This document shows positions 27,469 to 36,636 of a stretch of 64,000 nt of DNA, one piece after another. The notes under the pieces are model-generated. The model did no database searches. It saw nothing but the letters and a program-made list of their open reading frames with translations, and was not told the origin of the DNA. Each line of letters begins with the position of its first letter. Position 1 is the stretch's first letter. Made by a program: the position numbers and the translations under genes. Origin of the DNA: Stappia sp. BW2 (lineage in GTDB: Bacteria > Pseudomonadota > Alphaproteobacteria > Rhizobiales > Stappiaceae); assembly GCF_008107695.1 (NCBI RefSeq), contig NZ_VIRG01000070.1, positions 62,001-126,000 of the forward strand, written 5' to 3'.

Positions 27469-28557
27469 TCAGGACGCGCTGTCAAACGGGGGGAACGATA
27501 TTCCGGAGTTGGTCACAGCCAACACCTTGAAAAGTTCGCCCATCTGGTCGGGAGCGGCCAGTCGTTCGACGGCATCGCGGATTGTTTCCTGTTCCCCGTG
27601 GGGCTTGCCCGCGCCGAGAGCGCCGGCCCGTTCCAGAAGGCCCGAGCGCAGCAGAAATTCGCCCTGGGTCAGCGGTGGCAGCGCGTGGGCGCCTGCCCGG
27701 ACGGCGGCTGCCGCCAGCGCCTCGAAATTGACATGCGCCGTCAGATCCGCTTCGCCCGGGTGGGCGAGGACATCGTCAAAGGCGTGCTTGTAAAGCGCTT
27801 GCAGCGTGTCACCCGTGGCTGTCTTCAGGTAGCCATAGTCGATAAAGACCGCAGCGCCACCGTCTTCGGCAATCCGGTGCCCGATCTCCTCGGCAATGGC
27901 ATTGGCCGCGGGCTGGGTTTCGAAGATCGCGCCTTCAGGGGCAGTTGAAAGATCGGCGGGGATGGCGTCATCCGGCAGGCGGGCAGTGCCGACGCCGAAC
28001 ATCAGCTCTCCGTCCTGCGACAGGCCGACCTGGCGTTCCTGCCAGCCACGGGCGGTCTTGACGGACTGATGGATGGGCAGGGCGTCGAAAAACTCGTTGG
28101 CAACCAGGATCATCGGACCGGCCGGAACGTCCTGGAACCGGTTGCGGAAATTCGGTGTCAACGGGCCACGCGCCAGCGTCGCCGTCTGCATGTCTCTCAA
28201 TCGCGGACTTGTCTCGACCAGGTTCAGCCGGGCTGCCTTGAGGAAGGCCGGGCGCAGGGACGCCATGCGCAGGAGGTCGGCCATCAGCGTGCCGCGTCCG
28301 GGCCCCAGTTCGACCAGTTGAAACTCCGCGGGTTCACCAAGCACCTGCCATGCCGACAGGCAGCTGGCCCCGATGAGTTCGCCGAACATCTGGCTGACTT
28401 CAGGTGCGGTAATGAAATCGCCTTCGCTGCCGAAGGGCTCGCGTGTCATGTAATAGCCGGCGTCCGGGTCGCCGAGGCAGACGGACATATATTGCGCGAC
28501 CGATAGAGGCCCTTCGGTTTCGATCCGGGTCTTGATCCTGTCTTTCAGTCCCGTCAC
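27469..28557 (-). CDS. MidA/NDUFAF7-type SAM-dependent methyltransferase
   Basis: 362 residues of the DUF185 family. [32 protein letters not shown] and the SAM-binding [15 protein letters not shown] are the family signatures. The mitochondrial relative NDUFAF7/MidA methylates an arginine of a complex I subunit; the bacterial role is less clear. Its ATG overlaps the lgt stop by four bases. Confidence 0.92.
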   Translation of the reverse strand: MTGLKDRIKTRIETEGPLSVAQYMSVCLGDPDAGYYMTREPFGSEGDFITAPEVSQMFGELIGASCLSAWQVLGEPAEFQLVELGPGRGTLMADLLRMASLRPAFLKAARLNLVETSPRLRDMQTATLARGPLTPNFRNRFQDVPAGPMILVANEFFDALPIHQSVKTARGWQERQVGLSQDGELMFGVGTARLPDDAIPADLSTAPEGAIFETQPAANAIAEEIGHRIAEDGGAAVFIDYGYLKTATGDTLQALYKHAFDDVLAHPGEADLTAHVNFEALAAAAVRAGAHALPPLTQGEFLLRSGLLERAGALGAGKPHGEQETIRDAVERLAAPDQMGELFKVLAVTNSGISFPPFDSAS

Positions 28558-29369
28558 GCCGCGCTTGCTCCGGAGCTGCGCCGACCTGCCCAGATCATGG
28601 TTGCCAATCCGGCCAGGATCATCGGAATGGACAGCAGCATGCCCATGGTGAGAAAGCCGGTCAGATAGCCGATCTGGGCATCGGGAACCCGGTAGAGTTC
28701 CGAAATAGACCGCGCGATGCCGTAACCGAAGGCAAATGCACCGGCAAGGAAACCGGGCTTTTGCAGCAGCTTGAAGCGCCGGCTGAGCACCATCAGCACC
28801 AGAAACAGCACGACGCCTTCGAGTGCGGCTTCATAGAGCTGGCTCGGGTGACGGGGATCTGGCCCGCCATTGGGAAACACCACCGCCCAGGGCACGTCCG
28901 TTGGCCGGCCCCAGAGTTCGGAATTGATGAAGTTGGCAATCCGGCCGAAAAAGAGGCCGATGGGGGCTGCGCAACCGGCAAGGTCGAACAGCGTCCAGAG
29001 CGACAGGCCACGCTTCCAGGCAAACAGGATCATCGCGATCACCGTGCCGGTAAAGCCGCCATGAAAGGACATGCCTCCTGTCCAGATCGCGATCGCCTCG
29101 GCCGGGTGGGCGAAGTAATAGGCCGGATTGTAAAACAACACGTAGCCAAGACGGCCGCCTATGATGATGCCGAGCGTGCCCCAGAGCACGAAGTCATCGA
29201 TATCAAGCGGTGCAGGGCGGGGGACGCCGCCCCACAGGCGGTCGTTGGCCACCAGAAGGCGCATGTAACGCCAGGCCAGCAGAATACCGACGATATAGGC
29301 GAGCGCGTACCAGCGCAGGGCAAAGGGACCGAATTCGACAAGAACAGGGTCGATTGCGGGAAAGGGCAT
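28554..29369 (-). CDS. lgt: Prolipoprotein diacylglyceryl transferase
   Basis: 271 residues with about seven membrane segments. Key motifs: MSFHGGFTG and [17 protein letters not shown], the Lgt signature. It transfers diacylglycerol from phosphatidylglycerol to the lipobox cysteine of preprolipoproteins. I place the start at the ATG 29369 (MPFPAIDPV), the usual beginning of the family; the open frame extends 67 codons further upstream and the ribosome binding site here is weak. It heads the minus-strand run lgt, midA, pgeF, M24, lipoprotein. Confidence 0.95.
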   Translation of the reverse strand: MPFPAIDPVLVEFGPFALRWYALAYIVGILLAWRYMRLLVANDRLWGGVPRPAPLDIDDFVLWGTLGIIIGGRLGYVLFYNPAYYFAHPAEAIAIWTGGMSFHGGFTGTVIAMILFAWKRGLSLWTLFDLAGCAAPIGLFFGRIANFINSELWGRPTDVPWAVVFPNGGPDPRHPSQLYEAALEGVVLFLVLMVLSRRFKLLQKPGFLAGAFAFGYGIARSISELYRVPDAQIGYLTGFLTMGMLLSIPMILAGLATMIWAGRRSSGASAA

Positions 29370-29612
29370 AACCAGGACTGGCGGCACGGCAAAACCTTCC
29401 GATGGTGCGCGGGCGAATTTCGGGCTGAACGCTTGCGCGATCTTGCCCGTCCCGTCAAGCCGACACAGGTTCGCACGGCTGGCGAGAACCACGCGCCGAA
29501 AGGCGGCGGCGAATGCAGGTGAATTCGGCTGCGGCGGAATTGGTCCTTGAAGTTGCCGCCATTCCCTCATACCTGTCTGTCATCACATGTGTTTCCGATC
29601 AAGGAGGGTCTG

Positions 29613-29879
29613 ATGACCCAAGGCCCGAACCGTATTCTCGATGATTTTGCCAAGCTGATGACTGATGCCGCCGGTGTTGCCCAGGGCGCTCGCCGCGAGG
29701 TCGAGACCGCTTTCCGCGCTCAGGCAGAGCGTTTTCTGTCCGATATGGACATGGTTTCGCGCGAAGAGCATGAAGCGGTCAAAGAGATGGCAGTGCGCGC
29801 TCTGGACCGGATCGAGGAACTCGAATCGCGGCTCGCAAAACTCGAAAATCCGGATTCTGCCGCGTCTGGAGACGCTTAA
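29613..29879 (+). CDS. ubiK: Ubiquinone biosynthesis accessory factor UbiK-like (BMFP)
   Basis: 88 residues from the ATG at 29613, with AAGGAGG at 29601-29607; the open frame extends 22 codons upstream. The protein is helical, with a C-terminal coiled coil (EHEAVKEMAVRALDRIEELESRLAKLE), as in the membrane-fusogenic BMFP family. E. coli UbiK supports ubiquinone synthesis under oxygen with UbiJ. It is divergent from lgt. Confidence 0.85.
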   Translation: MTQGPNRILDDFAKLMTDAAGVAQGARREVETAFRAQAERFLSDMDMVSREEHEAVKEMAVRALDRIEELESRLAKLENPDSAASGDA

Positions 29880-30226
29880 GGCGACTTTCTGACGTCGATG
29901 TGAGCGTTTTCTGTGCAAAGTTGATGACAGATCTAAGACGCTTGAACACGGCAGTTTTGCGTTGATTTTGGGCAGTTTGATGAAAAATACCGCTGAGTCG
30001 TCCACAAGTTTCGGCTTTTTTCACTCAATTGGTATGTATCGCTTAAATCAATCCTGCTCCTATACTGAAAGATAACAGGGATTCGTCGGAGCAAGATGGA
30101 ACCGGTTCCCTTCTAAAGGGCCGTAACAGGACGCGTTTTGCTCCTCCGGCATGGGACTTTTCCCGGCGGCCCGCCCGGTTATCGTGATCGGGTTCTCGGC
30201 CCCCGGCTCAGAAGGGGAGTAGGCAC
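29880..30226. other. Intergenic region before the ybjN-like gene
   Basis: No gene is supported in this 347-base stretch. It contains a perfect 12-base palindrome GGAACCGGTTCC at 30098-30109 and a TATACT that could be a -10 box near 30061. No structured RNA is evident. Confidence 0.4.
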
Positions 30227-30727
30227 ATGAGCCTCATCGAGATTGAACTCGATCGACCTGGTAATCCCGTTGACACCATAGAGACGTTCGCCGCGTTGAA
30301 CGACTGGACGTTCGAAAGGTCGGACGAGGACGAGATCACCATATCCCTTGAGGGGAGCTGGTGTGATTATCACGTCTCCTTCTCGTGGATGGAGGAAGTC
30401 GAAGCCCTTCATCTTGCCTGTGCTTTCGACCTCAAGGTCACCGAATTGCGCAAGACGGAAGTTGTCCGTCTGCTGGCACTGGTCAATGAGCAGCTCTGGA
30501 TGGGCCACTTCGATCTCTGGAACAAGGAGAACGTGGTGATGTTCCGGCAGTCGCTGCTTCTGGCCGGCGGTGCGGAGGCAACCTCGGCCCAGATCGAGGG
30601 AATGCTGACAAATGCCCTTGAAAACTGCGAACGTTTCTATCAAGCCTTTCAATTCGTCGTCTGGGCCGGTCATTCGGCAGCCGAGGCGCTGAATACGGCC
30701 TTGTTTGAAACTGCAGGAGAAGCATGA
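30227..30727 (+). CDS. YbjN-domain protein
   Basis: 166 residues matching the YbjN family (type III secretion chaperone-like fold): LVNEQLWMGHFDLWNKENVVMFRQSLLL is the typical core. E. coli YbjN affects motility and stress traits; its alphaproteobacterial homologue has no fixed role but often precedes proC, as it does here. Its stop overlaps the proC start by four bases. Confidence 0.88.
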   Translation: MSLIEIELDRPGNPVDTIETFAALNDWTFERSDEDEITISLEGSWCDYHVSFSWMEEVEALHLACAFDLKVTELRKTEVVRLLALVNEQLWMGHFDLWNKENVVMFRQSLLLAGGAEATSAQIEGMLTNALENCERFYQAFQFVVWAGHSAAEALNTALFETAGEA

Positions 30728-31542
30728 GCTTTTCAAAGGAACGGCCTTTCCTTCTTGTCGGAGCCGGCAAGATGGGCGGGGCAATGTTATCCGGCTGGAT
30801 GGCGGAGGGGATCGACCCCGCCGCCATCGTGGTCAATGATCCGCATCTGTCAGAAGAGATGGATGCCCTTCTCAAGAAACACGGTATCCGTCATGTGACC
30901 TCCGTGCCGGAGGATCTGACGGCCGGGATCGTGCTGGTCGCCGTCAAACCGCAGATGATGGATCAGGTTCTGCCTGGTCTCAAAACCGCGGTCGCGTCCG
31001 ACACGCTGGTGCTGTCGGTTGCCGCCGGCACGCCTGTTTCCAAATTCGAGACATTTTTCGGCAAGGTGCCGATCTGCCGCTGCATGCCCAATACACCGGC
31101 CATGGTCAAACGCGGCATTACGGCGGTCTATCCGACCCCGGCCGTCTCTGCTCAAGCGAAGGACGACGTCACGAAGCTTCTGTCGTCGGTTGGCAAGGTC
31201 GTCTGGCTCGACAGCGAAGATCAGATCGATCTCGTGACAGGTGTCAGCGGATCAGGGCCTGCCTATGTGTTCTTTCTCGCCGAAGCGTTGAGCGAAGCTG
31301 GACGGCAGGCAGGCCTGCCGGAAGAGATTGCGCAGGAGCTGGCGGTTGCCACCGTCTGTGGAGCAGGCGAACTGATGCAACAGTCCGGCGAACATCCTTC
31401 CGTTCTCAGAAAAAACGTCACCAGCCCGAACGGCACGACGGCCGCCGCGCTCGACGTGTTGATGCACGCCGATGGCCTGCAGCCGGTGATGACGAAGGCC
31501 GTTGCCGCTGCCGTCAAGCGCGCGCGGGAACTGGCCAGCTGA
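30724..31542 (+). CDS. proC: Pyrroline-5-carboxylate reductase
   Basis: 272 residues. The N-terminal Rossmann fold begins FLLVGAGKMGGAMLSGW; the C-terminal signature is VTSPNGTTAAALDVL. It catalyses the last step of proline synthesis, reducing pyrroline-5-carboxylate with NAD(P)H. It is translationally coupled to the ybjN-like gene by an ATGA overlap and followed by a terminator. Confidence 0.96.
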   Translation: MSFSKERPFLLVGAGKMGGAMLSGWMAEGIDPAAIVVNDPHLSEEMDALLKKHGIRHVTSVPEDLTAGIVLVAVKPQMMDQVLPGLKTAVASDTLVLSVAAGTPVSKFETFFGKVPICRCMPNTPAMVKRGITAVYPTPAVSAQAKDDVTKLLSSVGKVVWLDSEDQIDLVTGVSGSGPAYVFFLAEALSEAGRQAGLPEEIAQELAVATVCGAGELMQQSGEHPSVLRKNVTSPNGTTAAALDVLMHADGLQPVMTKAVAAAVKRARELAS

Positions 31543-31574
31543 GGCAGATTGCCTCTGCGAACGTCAATCAGATC

Positions 31575-31620
31575 AAAAGGCCGCGGGAAAGCGCAATCCC
31601 TTTCCTGCGGCCTTTGTTTT
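31575..31620 (+). terminator. Rho-independent terminator of ybjN-proC
   Basis: A long stem AAAGGCCGC-GGAAAG / CTTTCC-GCGGCCTTT with one mismatch and an eight-base loop is followed by TGTTTT. It starts 33 bases after the proC stop. Confidence 0.85.
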
Positions 31621-31663
31621 GCGCCAGACTGTCAGGGCGCTTTGCGCAAGGTATGTAGAGCGG

Positions 31664-32137
31664 TTACTGCGCGTTGATCGTTGAAACGGCAAGATTGGTC
31701 AGCTTGCTGTTTGCGGCCTTTTCCTGGTCGAGAATGCCGGTCAGAAGGTCGTGCGCCTCATCGTGTCCGAGCACCTTGGCCCATTCGCGCAGCGTGCCGT
31801 AACGGGCGATTTCATAATGCTCGACAGCCTGGCAGGCGGCCAGGAGAGCGGCGTTTTTTGCAGCGCCACTCGCTTCGCTGATGATGCCGTCGGTTTCCTT
31901 GATGAGACCTTCGATGGCATCGCACTTCTCGCCTTCCGGCTTCTTGCCGAGTGACTTGAAGACCTTTTCGAGAACCTTGACCTGGCCCTTCGTTTCTTCC
32001 AGATGCTCGCCAATCGCATCCTTCAGTTTCTTTCCGTTTGCAGCTTCCTGCAATTTGGGCATGGTCTTGGCCATGGTTTTTTCCGCGTAGTAGATGTCCT
32101 GAAGAGTATGCTCGAAAGCATCGGCAAGCGTTTTCAT
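31664..32137 (-). CDS. Ferritin-like DUF892 (YciF-type) stress protein
   Basis: 157 residues, an all-helical four-helix bundle. ALQDIYYAEKTM-like helix 1 (here HTLQDIYYAEKTMAK) and EHYEIARYGTLREWA are the DUF892 signature with possible di-iron ligands. YciF-type proteins are general-stress proteins, probably binding iron. AAGGA precedes the ATG. A GGAAC-N17-CGTT promoter lies about 210-235 bases upstream on the same strand. Confidence 0.9.
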   Translation of the reverse strand: MKTLADAFEHTLQDIYYAEKTMAKTMPKLQEAANGKKLKDAIGEHLEETKGQVKVLEKVFKSLGKKPEGEKCDAIEGLIKETDGIISEASGAAKNAALLAACQAVEHYEIARYGTLREWAKVLGHDEAHDLLTGILDQEKAANSKLTNLAVSTINAQ

Positions 32138-32345
32138 GGGATCGTCCTTTCACAATATGCGGAGCGCTCGGGGTGAAGGGCTCAGCAAGGGGCCTTGTGG
32201 CCACCCGAAGCCAACCGGCACGAACCTCGGACTTAACGGAGCTCGCGTGGGGGAACCGGTCGCTCGGGCGGAACAGGCCATGAAAAGATGCTTGGGACGC
32301 CCTTCAGGACAGTCCGTTCACGGTCTCATGCCCGTCACTTGGGAG

Positions 32346-32371
32346 AACGCTGTCCCGGTCTGTTTGGTTCC
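32346..32371 (-). promoter_or_regulatory. Candidate EcfG (general stress sigma) promoter
   Basis: On the minus strand GGAAC (32371-32367) and CGTT (32349-32346) are 17 bases apart, exactly the alphaproteobacterial EcfG consensus. It points at the DUF892 gene, leaving a leader of about 200 bases. The remainder of the 32138-32505 region shows no gene. Confidence 0.5.
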
Positions 32372-32505
32372 TGCGTTCCAAGCGCTTTTGCAGGAGATTG
32401 TGCCCGCCGTTTGGTCGTTGCTATGGCCTGCGGCAGCGGGCCGCCCTTTTCGTGAGGACTGTGAGATCCTATCTTGAGAGAAGCAAAGACACAGGAGGGC
32501 CAGCA

Positions 32506-33204
32506 ATGGCGACCGTGAAGACCAAGCAGAAGATCCTGAAAACCTTTCTCGATCTGTTGTCTGAACATCCTTATGAAGACGTCTCGCTGCCGCTGATTGC
32601 CGAGACGGCAAAGGTCAAGCTTTCAGAAATGCGCGGCGCCTATGCATCGAAGCTGAAGCTGGTTGCGGCCTTTCTGGAGCAGATCGACACCGTTGTTCTG
32701 GACGAACGCGACGAGGACATGGGCGACCAGCCGCCGCGCGACCGCCTGTTCGACATCCTGATGAGCCGCATTGACGCGATGGCCGAGCACAAGGAAGCGG
32801 TGCGTGCGCTCCAAAAGGCGGCCCGGAAGGACCCGGCGCTCGCACTCGATTTCAATGCACTTGAAGTCCGGTCGCAGAAATGGATGCTGATCGCCGCAGG
32901 CATAGATGTTTCCGGTGTCAAGGCAACCGTGGTGGCCCAGGGGTTGTCCATTGCCTTTGGCCGTGTGGTTGGCGTCTGGCTGGACGAGGAAGACGAGGGC
33001 ATGCCACGCACCATGGCGCGTCTCGACAAGGAACTGGACAAGGGCACGTCGTTCATGAAACGGCTGAACAAGCTGGATGGCGTCGCGAAAGGTGTCCGGT
33101 CGTTCTTCCGCAAGGCCTCCGAACGATCCGGCCGGCGCCGTGACCGGCACGAAAGTGGCCGGGAAGACACAGACCTTGGCGGAGAAGCTCCGGTAGGCGC
33201 CTGA
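32506..33204 (+). CDS. TetR-like transcriptional regulator
   Basis: 232 residues from the ATG at 32506, with AGGAGG at eight to nine bases. The N-terminus resembles a TetR helix-turn-helix (KQKILKTFLDLLSEHPYEDVSLPLIAETAKVKLSEMRGAYASKLKLVAAFLE), with a helical C-domain and a basic, likely flexible C-terminus rich in Arg. It is divergent from the DUF892 stress gene. Ligand and targets are unknown. Confidence 0.75.
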   Translation: MATVKTKQKILKTFLDLLSEHPYEDVSLPLIAETAKVKLSEMRGAYASKLKLVAAFLEQIDTVVLDERDEDMGDQPPRDRLFDILMSRIDAMAEHKEAVRALQKAARKDPALALDFNALEVRSQKWMLIAAGIDVSGVKATVVAQGLSIAFGRVVGVWLDEEDEGMPRTMARLDKELDKGTSFMKRLNKLDGVAKGVRSFFRKASERSGRRRDRHESGREDTDLGGEAPVGA

Positions 33205-33281
33205 GCGCGGTCCAGGCCCTTGCGAACGGTCATATGGCCGTCCATGGTCGCTCGCAGAACAAGCACAAAAGGATTGTTTCC

Positions 33282-33623
33282 GTGAGCGACCAGATCAGTT
33301 TCGACGATTTCCTGAAGGTGGATGTGCGCGTCGGCCAGGTTATCAAGGCCGAGGAATTTCCTGAAGCGCGCAAACCCGCCTACAAGATGCAGATCGATTT
33401 CGGCCCCGAAATCGGCATCAAGAAAACCTCCGCACAGATCACCAAGCACTACACTCCGGAAACGCTGGTTGGCAAACTGGTGATGGCGGTGGTGAATTTC
33501 CCGCCGCGCCAGATCGGGCCGGTGATGTCCGAAGTGCTGACACTCGGTGTTCCAGACGAGGACGGCGAGGTGGTTCTGTTGTCGCCGACCAAGGACGTGC
33601 CGATCGGTGGACGGCTTTACTGA
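33282..33623 (+). CDS. csaA: tRNA-binding protein CsaA
   Basis: 113 residues from the GTG at 33282; AAGG is nine bases upstream, and the family length is about 110. An ATG at 33234 would add 16 basic residues. It is one OB-fold tRNA-binding domain: FDDFLKVDVRVGQVIKAEEFPEARKPAYKM and the end VPIGGRLY are typical. CsaA has chaperone-like and export-related activity in Bacillus and is related to the tRNA-binding part of MetRS. Confidence 0.9.
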   Translation: MSDQISFDDFLKVDVRVGQVIKAEEFPEARKPAYKMQIDFGPEIGIKKTSAQITKHYTPETLVGKLVMAVVNFPPRQIGPVMSEVLTLGVPDEDGEVVLLSPTKDVPIGGRLY

Positions 33624-33660
33624 TCCTGCGCCGGTTCCGGTACCTGCGAGCGTTCAAGGT

Positions 33661-34995
33661 TCAGGCGTTTAGCTTTCGTGCGAGCCGGTTCTGGCGTTCG
33701 ATGACCTTGGGCAGGTCGAGTGTGGTGATCTGGCCGTCGTTGACGATCTGACGGCCTTCCACGAACAGGTGCTTCACGCGCGTTGGGCCTGCGAGCAGCA
33801 AGGCTGCCGGGTCCCAGCTTCCCGCACTCTCGATACCCGAAATATCCCACAGCGCGATATCGGCGCGTTTGCCGACGGCTATCCGGCCGCAATCGGGACG
33901 GTTCAGCACATCGGCGCCGCCGCGTGTGGCGATTTCCAAGGCTTCACGGGCGGACATTGCATCCGCGCCGTTTGCCACCCGCTGTAGCAGCATCGACTGA
34001 CGCGCTTCCAGAACCAGATTGCCGGCATCATTGCTGGCCGAACCATCCACGCCGAGCCCCACCTTCACCCGGGCGTCACGCATCGCCCGGACGGGGGCTA
34101 TGCCGCTGCCAAGCCGGCAGTTGGAACAGGGGCAATGGGCAACGCCGGTGCCGCTGCCGGCGAACAGCCGGATTTCCCGATCATCCAGTTTAACGCAATG
34201 GGCGTGCCAGACATCCGGGCCCGTCCAGCCGAGATCCTCGGCATATTGCCCCGGGCGGCAGCCGAATTTTTCCTGCGAATAGGAAATGTCCTCGTCGTTC
34301 TCCGCAAGATGGGTATGCAGCATAACCTTCTTGTCGCGGGCCAGCAGAGCGGCGTCCCGCATCAGGTCGCGGCTGACGGAAAAAGGAGAGCAGGGGGCCA
34401 GACCTACACGGACCATCGCACCGTCCGACGGATCGTGAAAGGCGTCGACGACGCGGATAGAGTCTTCCAGAATGCCGGCTTCCTGCTCCACCAGACTGTC
34501 CGGCGGCAGGCCGCCGTCGCTCTCGCCGATGCTCATTGCGCCGCGGGTCGGATGGAAGCGTAGGCCGATCTCTTTTGCCGCGGCGATGGTGTCATCAAGC
34601 CTTGAGCCGTTGGGATAAAGGTAGAGATGATCGGAGCTGAGTGTGCATCCGGACAGGGCCAGTTCGGCAAGTCCGGTCTGGGCAGACACGAACATTTCCT
34701 CCGGGCCGAAGCGGGACCAGATCGGATAAAGGGTTTGAAGCCAGCCGAAAAGCAACGCGTCCTGGCCGCCGGGGACGGCTCTGGTCAGGCTCTGGAAAAG
34801 ATGATGATGCGTGTTCACAAGACCGGGTGTCACGACACACCCGCGCGCGGAGACCTTTTCGCCAGAGGTTTCCAGATCCGTTCCGATTTCCGTGATCACG
34901 CCATCGCGCAGGCGAATGTCGACGGCGGAAAGTTCCCGGCGGTCATCGTCCATCGTCAGGACGGTGTCGGCGTTTTTCAGAAGAATTTCAGGCAT
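33661..34995 (-). CDS. 8-oxoguanine-deaminase-like amidohydrolase
   Basis: 444 residues from the ATG at 34995 with AAGGA upstream; the frame is open to 35070. HHHLFQSLTRAVPG with LFGWLQTLYPIW near the N-terminus, THLAEN in the middle and GLGVDGSASNDAGNL near the end are typical of the ATZ/TRZ branch and match 8-oxoguanine deaminases, which turn 8-oxoguanine into urate. It could clear oxidised purines or feed purine breakdown. No urate-pathway genes are adjacent, but a nucleobase transporter with a deaminase is 14 kb away. Confidence 0.82.
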   Translation of the reverse strand: MPEILLKNADTVLTMDDDRRELSAVDIRLRDGVITEIGTDLETSGEKVSARGCVVTPGLVNTHHHLFQSLTRAVPGGQDALLFGWLQTLYPIWSRFGPEEMFVSAQTGLAELALSGCTLSSDHLYLYPNGSRLDDTIAAAKEIGLRFHPTRGAMSIGESDGGLPPDSLVEQEAGILEDSIRVVDAFHDPSDGAMVRVGLAPCSPFSVSRDLMRDAALLARDKKVMLHTHLAENDEDISYSQEKFGCRPGQYAEDLGWTGPDVWHAHCVKLDDREIRLFAGSGTGVAHCPCSNCRLGSGIAPVRAMRDARVKVGLGVDGSASNDAGNLVLEARQSMLLQRVANGADAMSAREALEIATRGGADVLNRPDCGRIAVGKRADIALWDISGIESAGSWDPAALLLAGPTRVKHLFVEGRQIVNDGQITTLDLPKVIERQNRLARKLNA

Positions 34996-35090
34996 CGTGC
35001 ATTCCTTGGGGCCCCGTCTCATCGGAATGCGTTCGGCTGGTGGAAAACGGGGGCAAGAACCAGCCGACACCTTGGTAGAAAATTGATGTT

Positions 35091-35104
35091 TGGTCAGTCA
35101 ACCA
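35091..35104. promoter_or_regulatory. Candidate operator upstream of the 8-oxoguanine-deaminase-like gene
   Basis: TGGTCAGTCAACCA has TGGT/ACCA outer arms of the FadR/GntR type, 96 bases before the gene start. A perfect odd palindrome TTGAAAGACTTTCAA lies nearby at 35135-35149. Either could be a regulator site. Confidence 0.35.
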
Positions 35105-35163
35105 GAAATCGGGTTGCGATTGTCTTGCGTTGACTTGAAAGACTTTCAATTGAAGCAGACAGA

Positions 35164-35190
35164 CAGCCGAAAAGACAAGCTTTTCGGCTG
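35164..35190 (-). terminator. Hairpin behind the histidine-kinase operon
   Basis: A perfect 11-bp stem CAGCCGAAAAG / CTTTTCGGCTG with a five-base loop lies 41 bases after the kinase stop. No T run follows, so termination would be weak or the hairpin may shield the 3-prime end. Confidence 0.5.
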
Positions 35191-35230
35191 AATTGGTTGA
35201 TGTTTCCATTTTCGGGGAAACAGCGCTGTC

Positions 35231-36625
35231 CTACGCCGGGATACGCAACCTTGCTCTCAGTCCCCCCATCGGGCTGTCCTCCAGGTAGAGGTCGCCCCCG
35301 TGGGCGCGGGCGATGTCACGGGCGATGGCAAGGCCAAGCCCGCTGCCGGTCTGATCCATGTTGCGGGCAAGGTCGAGGCGGTGGAAGGCCCTGAACGCAA
35401 GCTCACGCTGGTCTTCGGGAATACCCGGACCGTCGTCATCGACCGTAATCGTCAGCCAGCCTCTATCAATCTTGCCGAGCACTTCGACCTGATTGCCGTA
35501 TTTGCAGCCATTGGTGACCAGATTGGAGAGGCTTCGCTTCATGGACAGGCGGCGTACCTGCACTTCCGGTGGCCCTTCGAAGCGCGTCGTCACGTCATGC
35601 CCGGAGATCTCCGCTTCTTCTTCCAGTTCTTCCAGCAGCAGGGAGATATCGGTCTTCTGGATGTCCTCGTCGCCGTAGCCGCTGGCGAAGGCGAGATAGT
35701 CCTCCAGCATATGGCTCATCTCGTCGACATCCTTGCGCATCGCTTCGCTCTCCTGCGTGCCGCCGAGGAACGCAAGCTGCAGCCTGAGGCGCGTCAGAAT
35801 GGTCCTGAGATCGTGGCTGACACCTGCAAGCATGGTGGTACGTTGCTCGATCTGCCGCTCGATCCGTCGCCGCATGTCGATGAAGGCCAGGCTCGCGCGG
35901 CGAACTTCGCGCGCGCCGCTGGCGCGAAAGTTCTCGACCGGGCGACCTCTGCCAAAGGCTTCCGCCGCATTGGCCAGCCGGATGATCGGGCGGATCTGAT
36001 TGCGCAGGAACAACAGCGCGATGATCACCAGGACAAGAGAGGTCGAAAACATCCAGACCAGGAAGATATGCGAGTTGGAGGCATATGTCTGACTGCGCCG
36101 CGTGAAGACGCGCAGGATCGAGTCCTTCAGCTGGATGCGGATCTCGACGAAGCGGGACCTGCCGACCGTGTCGATCCAGAACGGCTTGCCGATGCGCTGG
36201 CCGATTGCCTGGCTCAGTTCCTTGTCGATAACGTCGAAGAACGGTTTGGGCGTGGGCGGCGGCAAGGGCTCCAGCGGTGTTACCGTCATGGACATGCCGA
36301 GCGCGCGCGAGGCGAGTTCCTCGATGTTGGCGTATTCCGGGTCCTGGGGATAGTTCTCCAGCACATAAACGACGGCCGCAATCTCGCGCACCACCGCTTC
36401 CGACATCCTGCGCGAGACCAGCTGGTAGTGCCGCTCCATGAACACGAAGACGAGCACCGACTGGAGGATCACGATCGGTGTAACGATGATCAGAAAGGTT
36501 CGTGTGAAGAGACCCTTCGGCATGACCCGGTACATCAGCCGGGATACCTGACGGTAGACCGCCAGCAGCGGTTTCAAGGGCACCGTCAGGGGAAAGCGCC
36601 GGAGGAAGCTGTCTAATTTGGCCAT
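35231..36625 (-). CDS. EnvZ-like sensor histidine kinase
   Basis: 464 residues from the ATG at 36625; a GTG at 36646 would overlap the response-regulator gene. Two membrane helices (about 43-63 and 187-207) flank a periplasmic loop of ~120 residues with a Pro-rich segment; HAMP is at ~208-262; the phosphoacceptor is His271 (GVSHDLRTILTRL); the ATPase part has LVTNGCKYG, DDDGPGIPEDQ and GSGLGLAIARDIARAHGG. It should phosphorylate the response regulator encoded upstream, 12-bp spacing, same strand. The signal is unknown. Confidence 0.92.
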   Translation of the reverse strand: MAKLDSFLRRFPLTVPLKPLLAVYRQVSRLMYRVMPKGLFTRTFLIIVTPIVILQSVLVFVFMERHYQLVSRRMSEAVVREIAAVVYVLENYPQDPEYANIEELASRALGMSMTVTPLEPLPPPTPKPFFDVIDKELSQAIGQRIGKPFWIDTVGRSRFVEIRIQLKDSILRVFTRRSQTYASNSHIFLVWMFSTSLVLVIIALLFLRNQIRPIIRLANAAEAFGRGRPVENFRASGAREVRRASLAFIDMRRRIERQIEQRTTMLAGVSHDLRTILTRLRLQLAFLGGTQESEAMRKDVDEMSHMLEDYLAFASGYGDEDIQKTDISLLLEELEEEAEISGHDVTTRFEGPPEVQVRRLSMKRSLSNLVTNGCKYGNQVEVLGKIDRGWLTITVDDDGPGIPEDQRELAFRAFHRLDLARNMDQTGSGLGLAIARDIARAHGGDLYLEDSPMGGLRARLRIPA

Positions 36626-36636
36626 TGCGGTCCGGT

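Noticed and set aside
32136..32477. 113-codon plus-strand frame in the DUF892/TetR gap
   Set aside because: It starts inside the DUF892 ribosome binding region, covers promoter DNA, and has no recognisable features.
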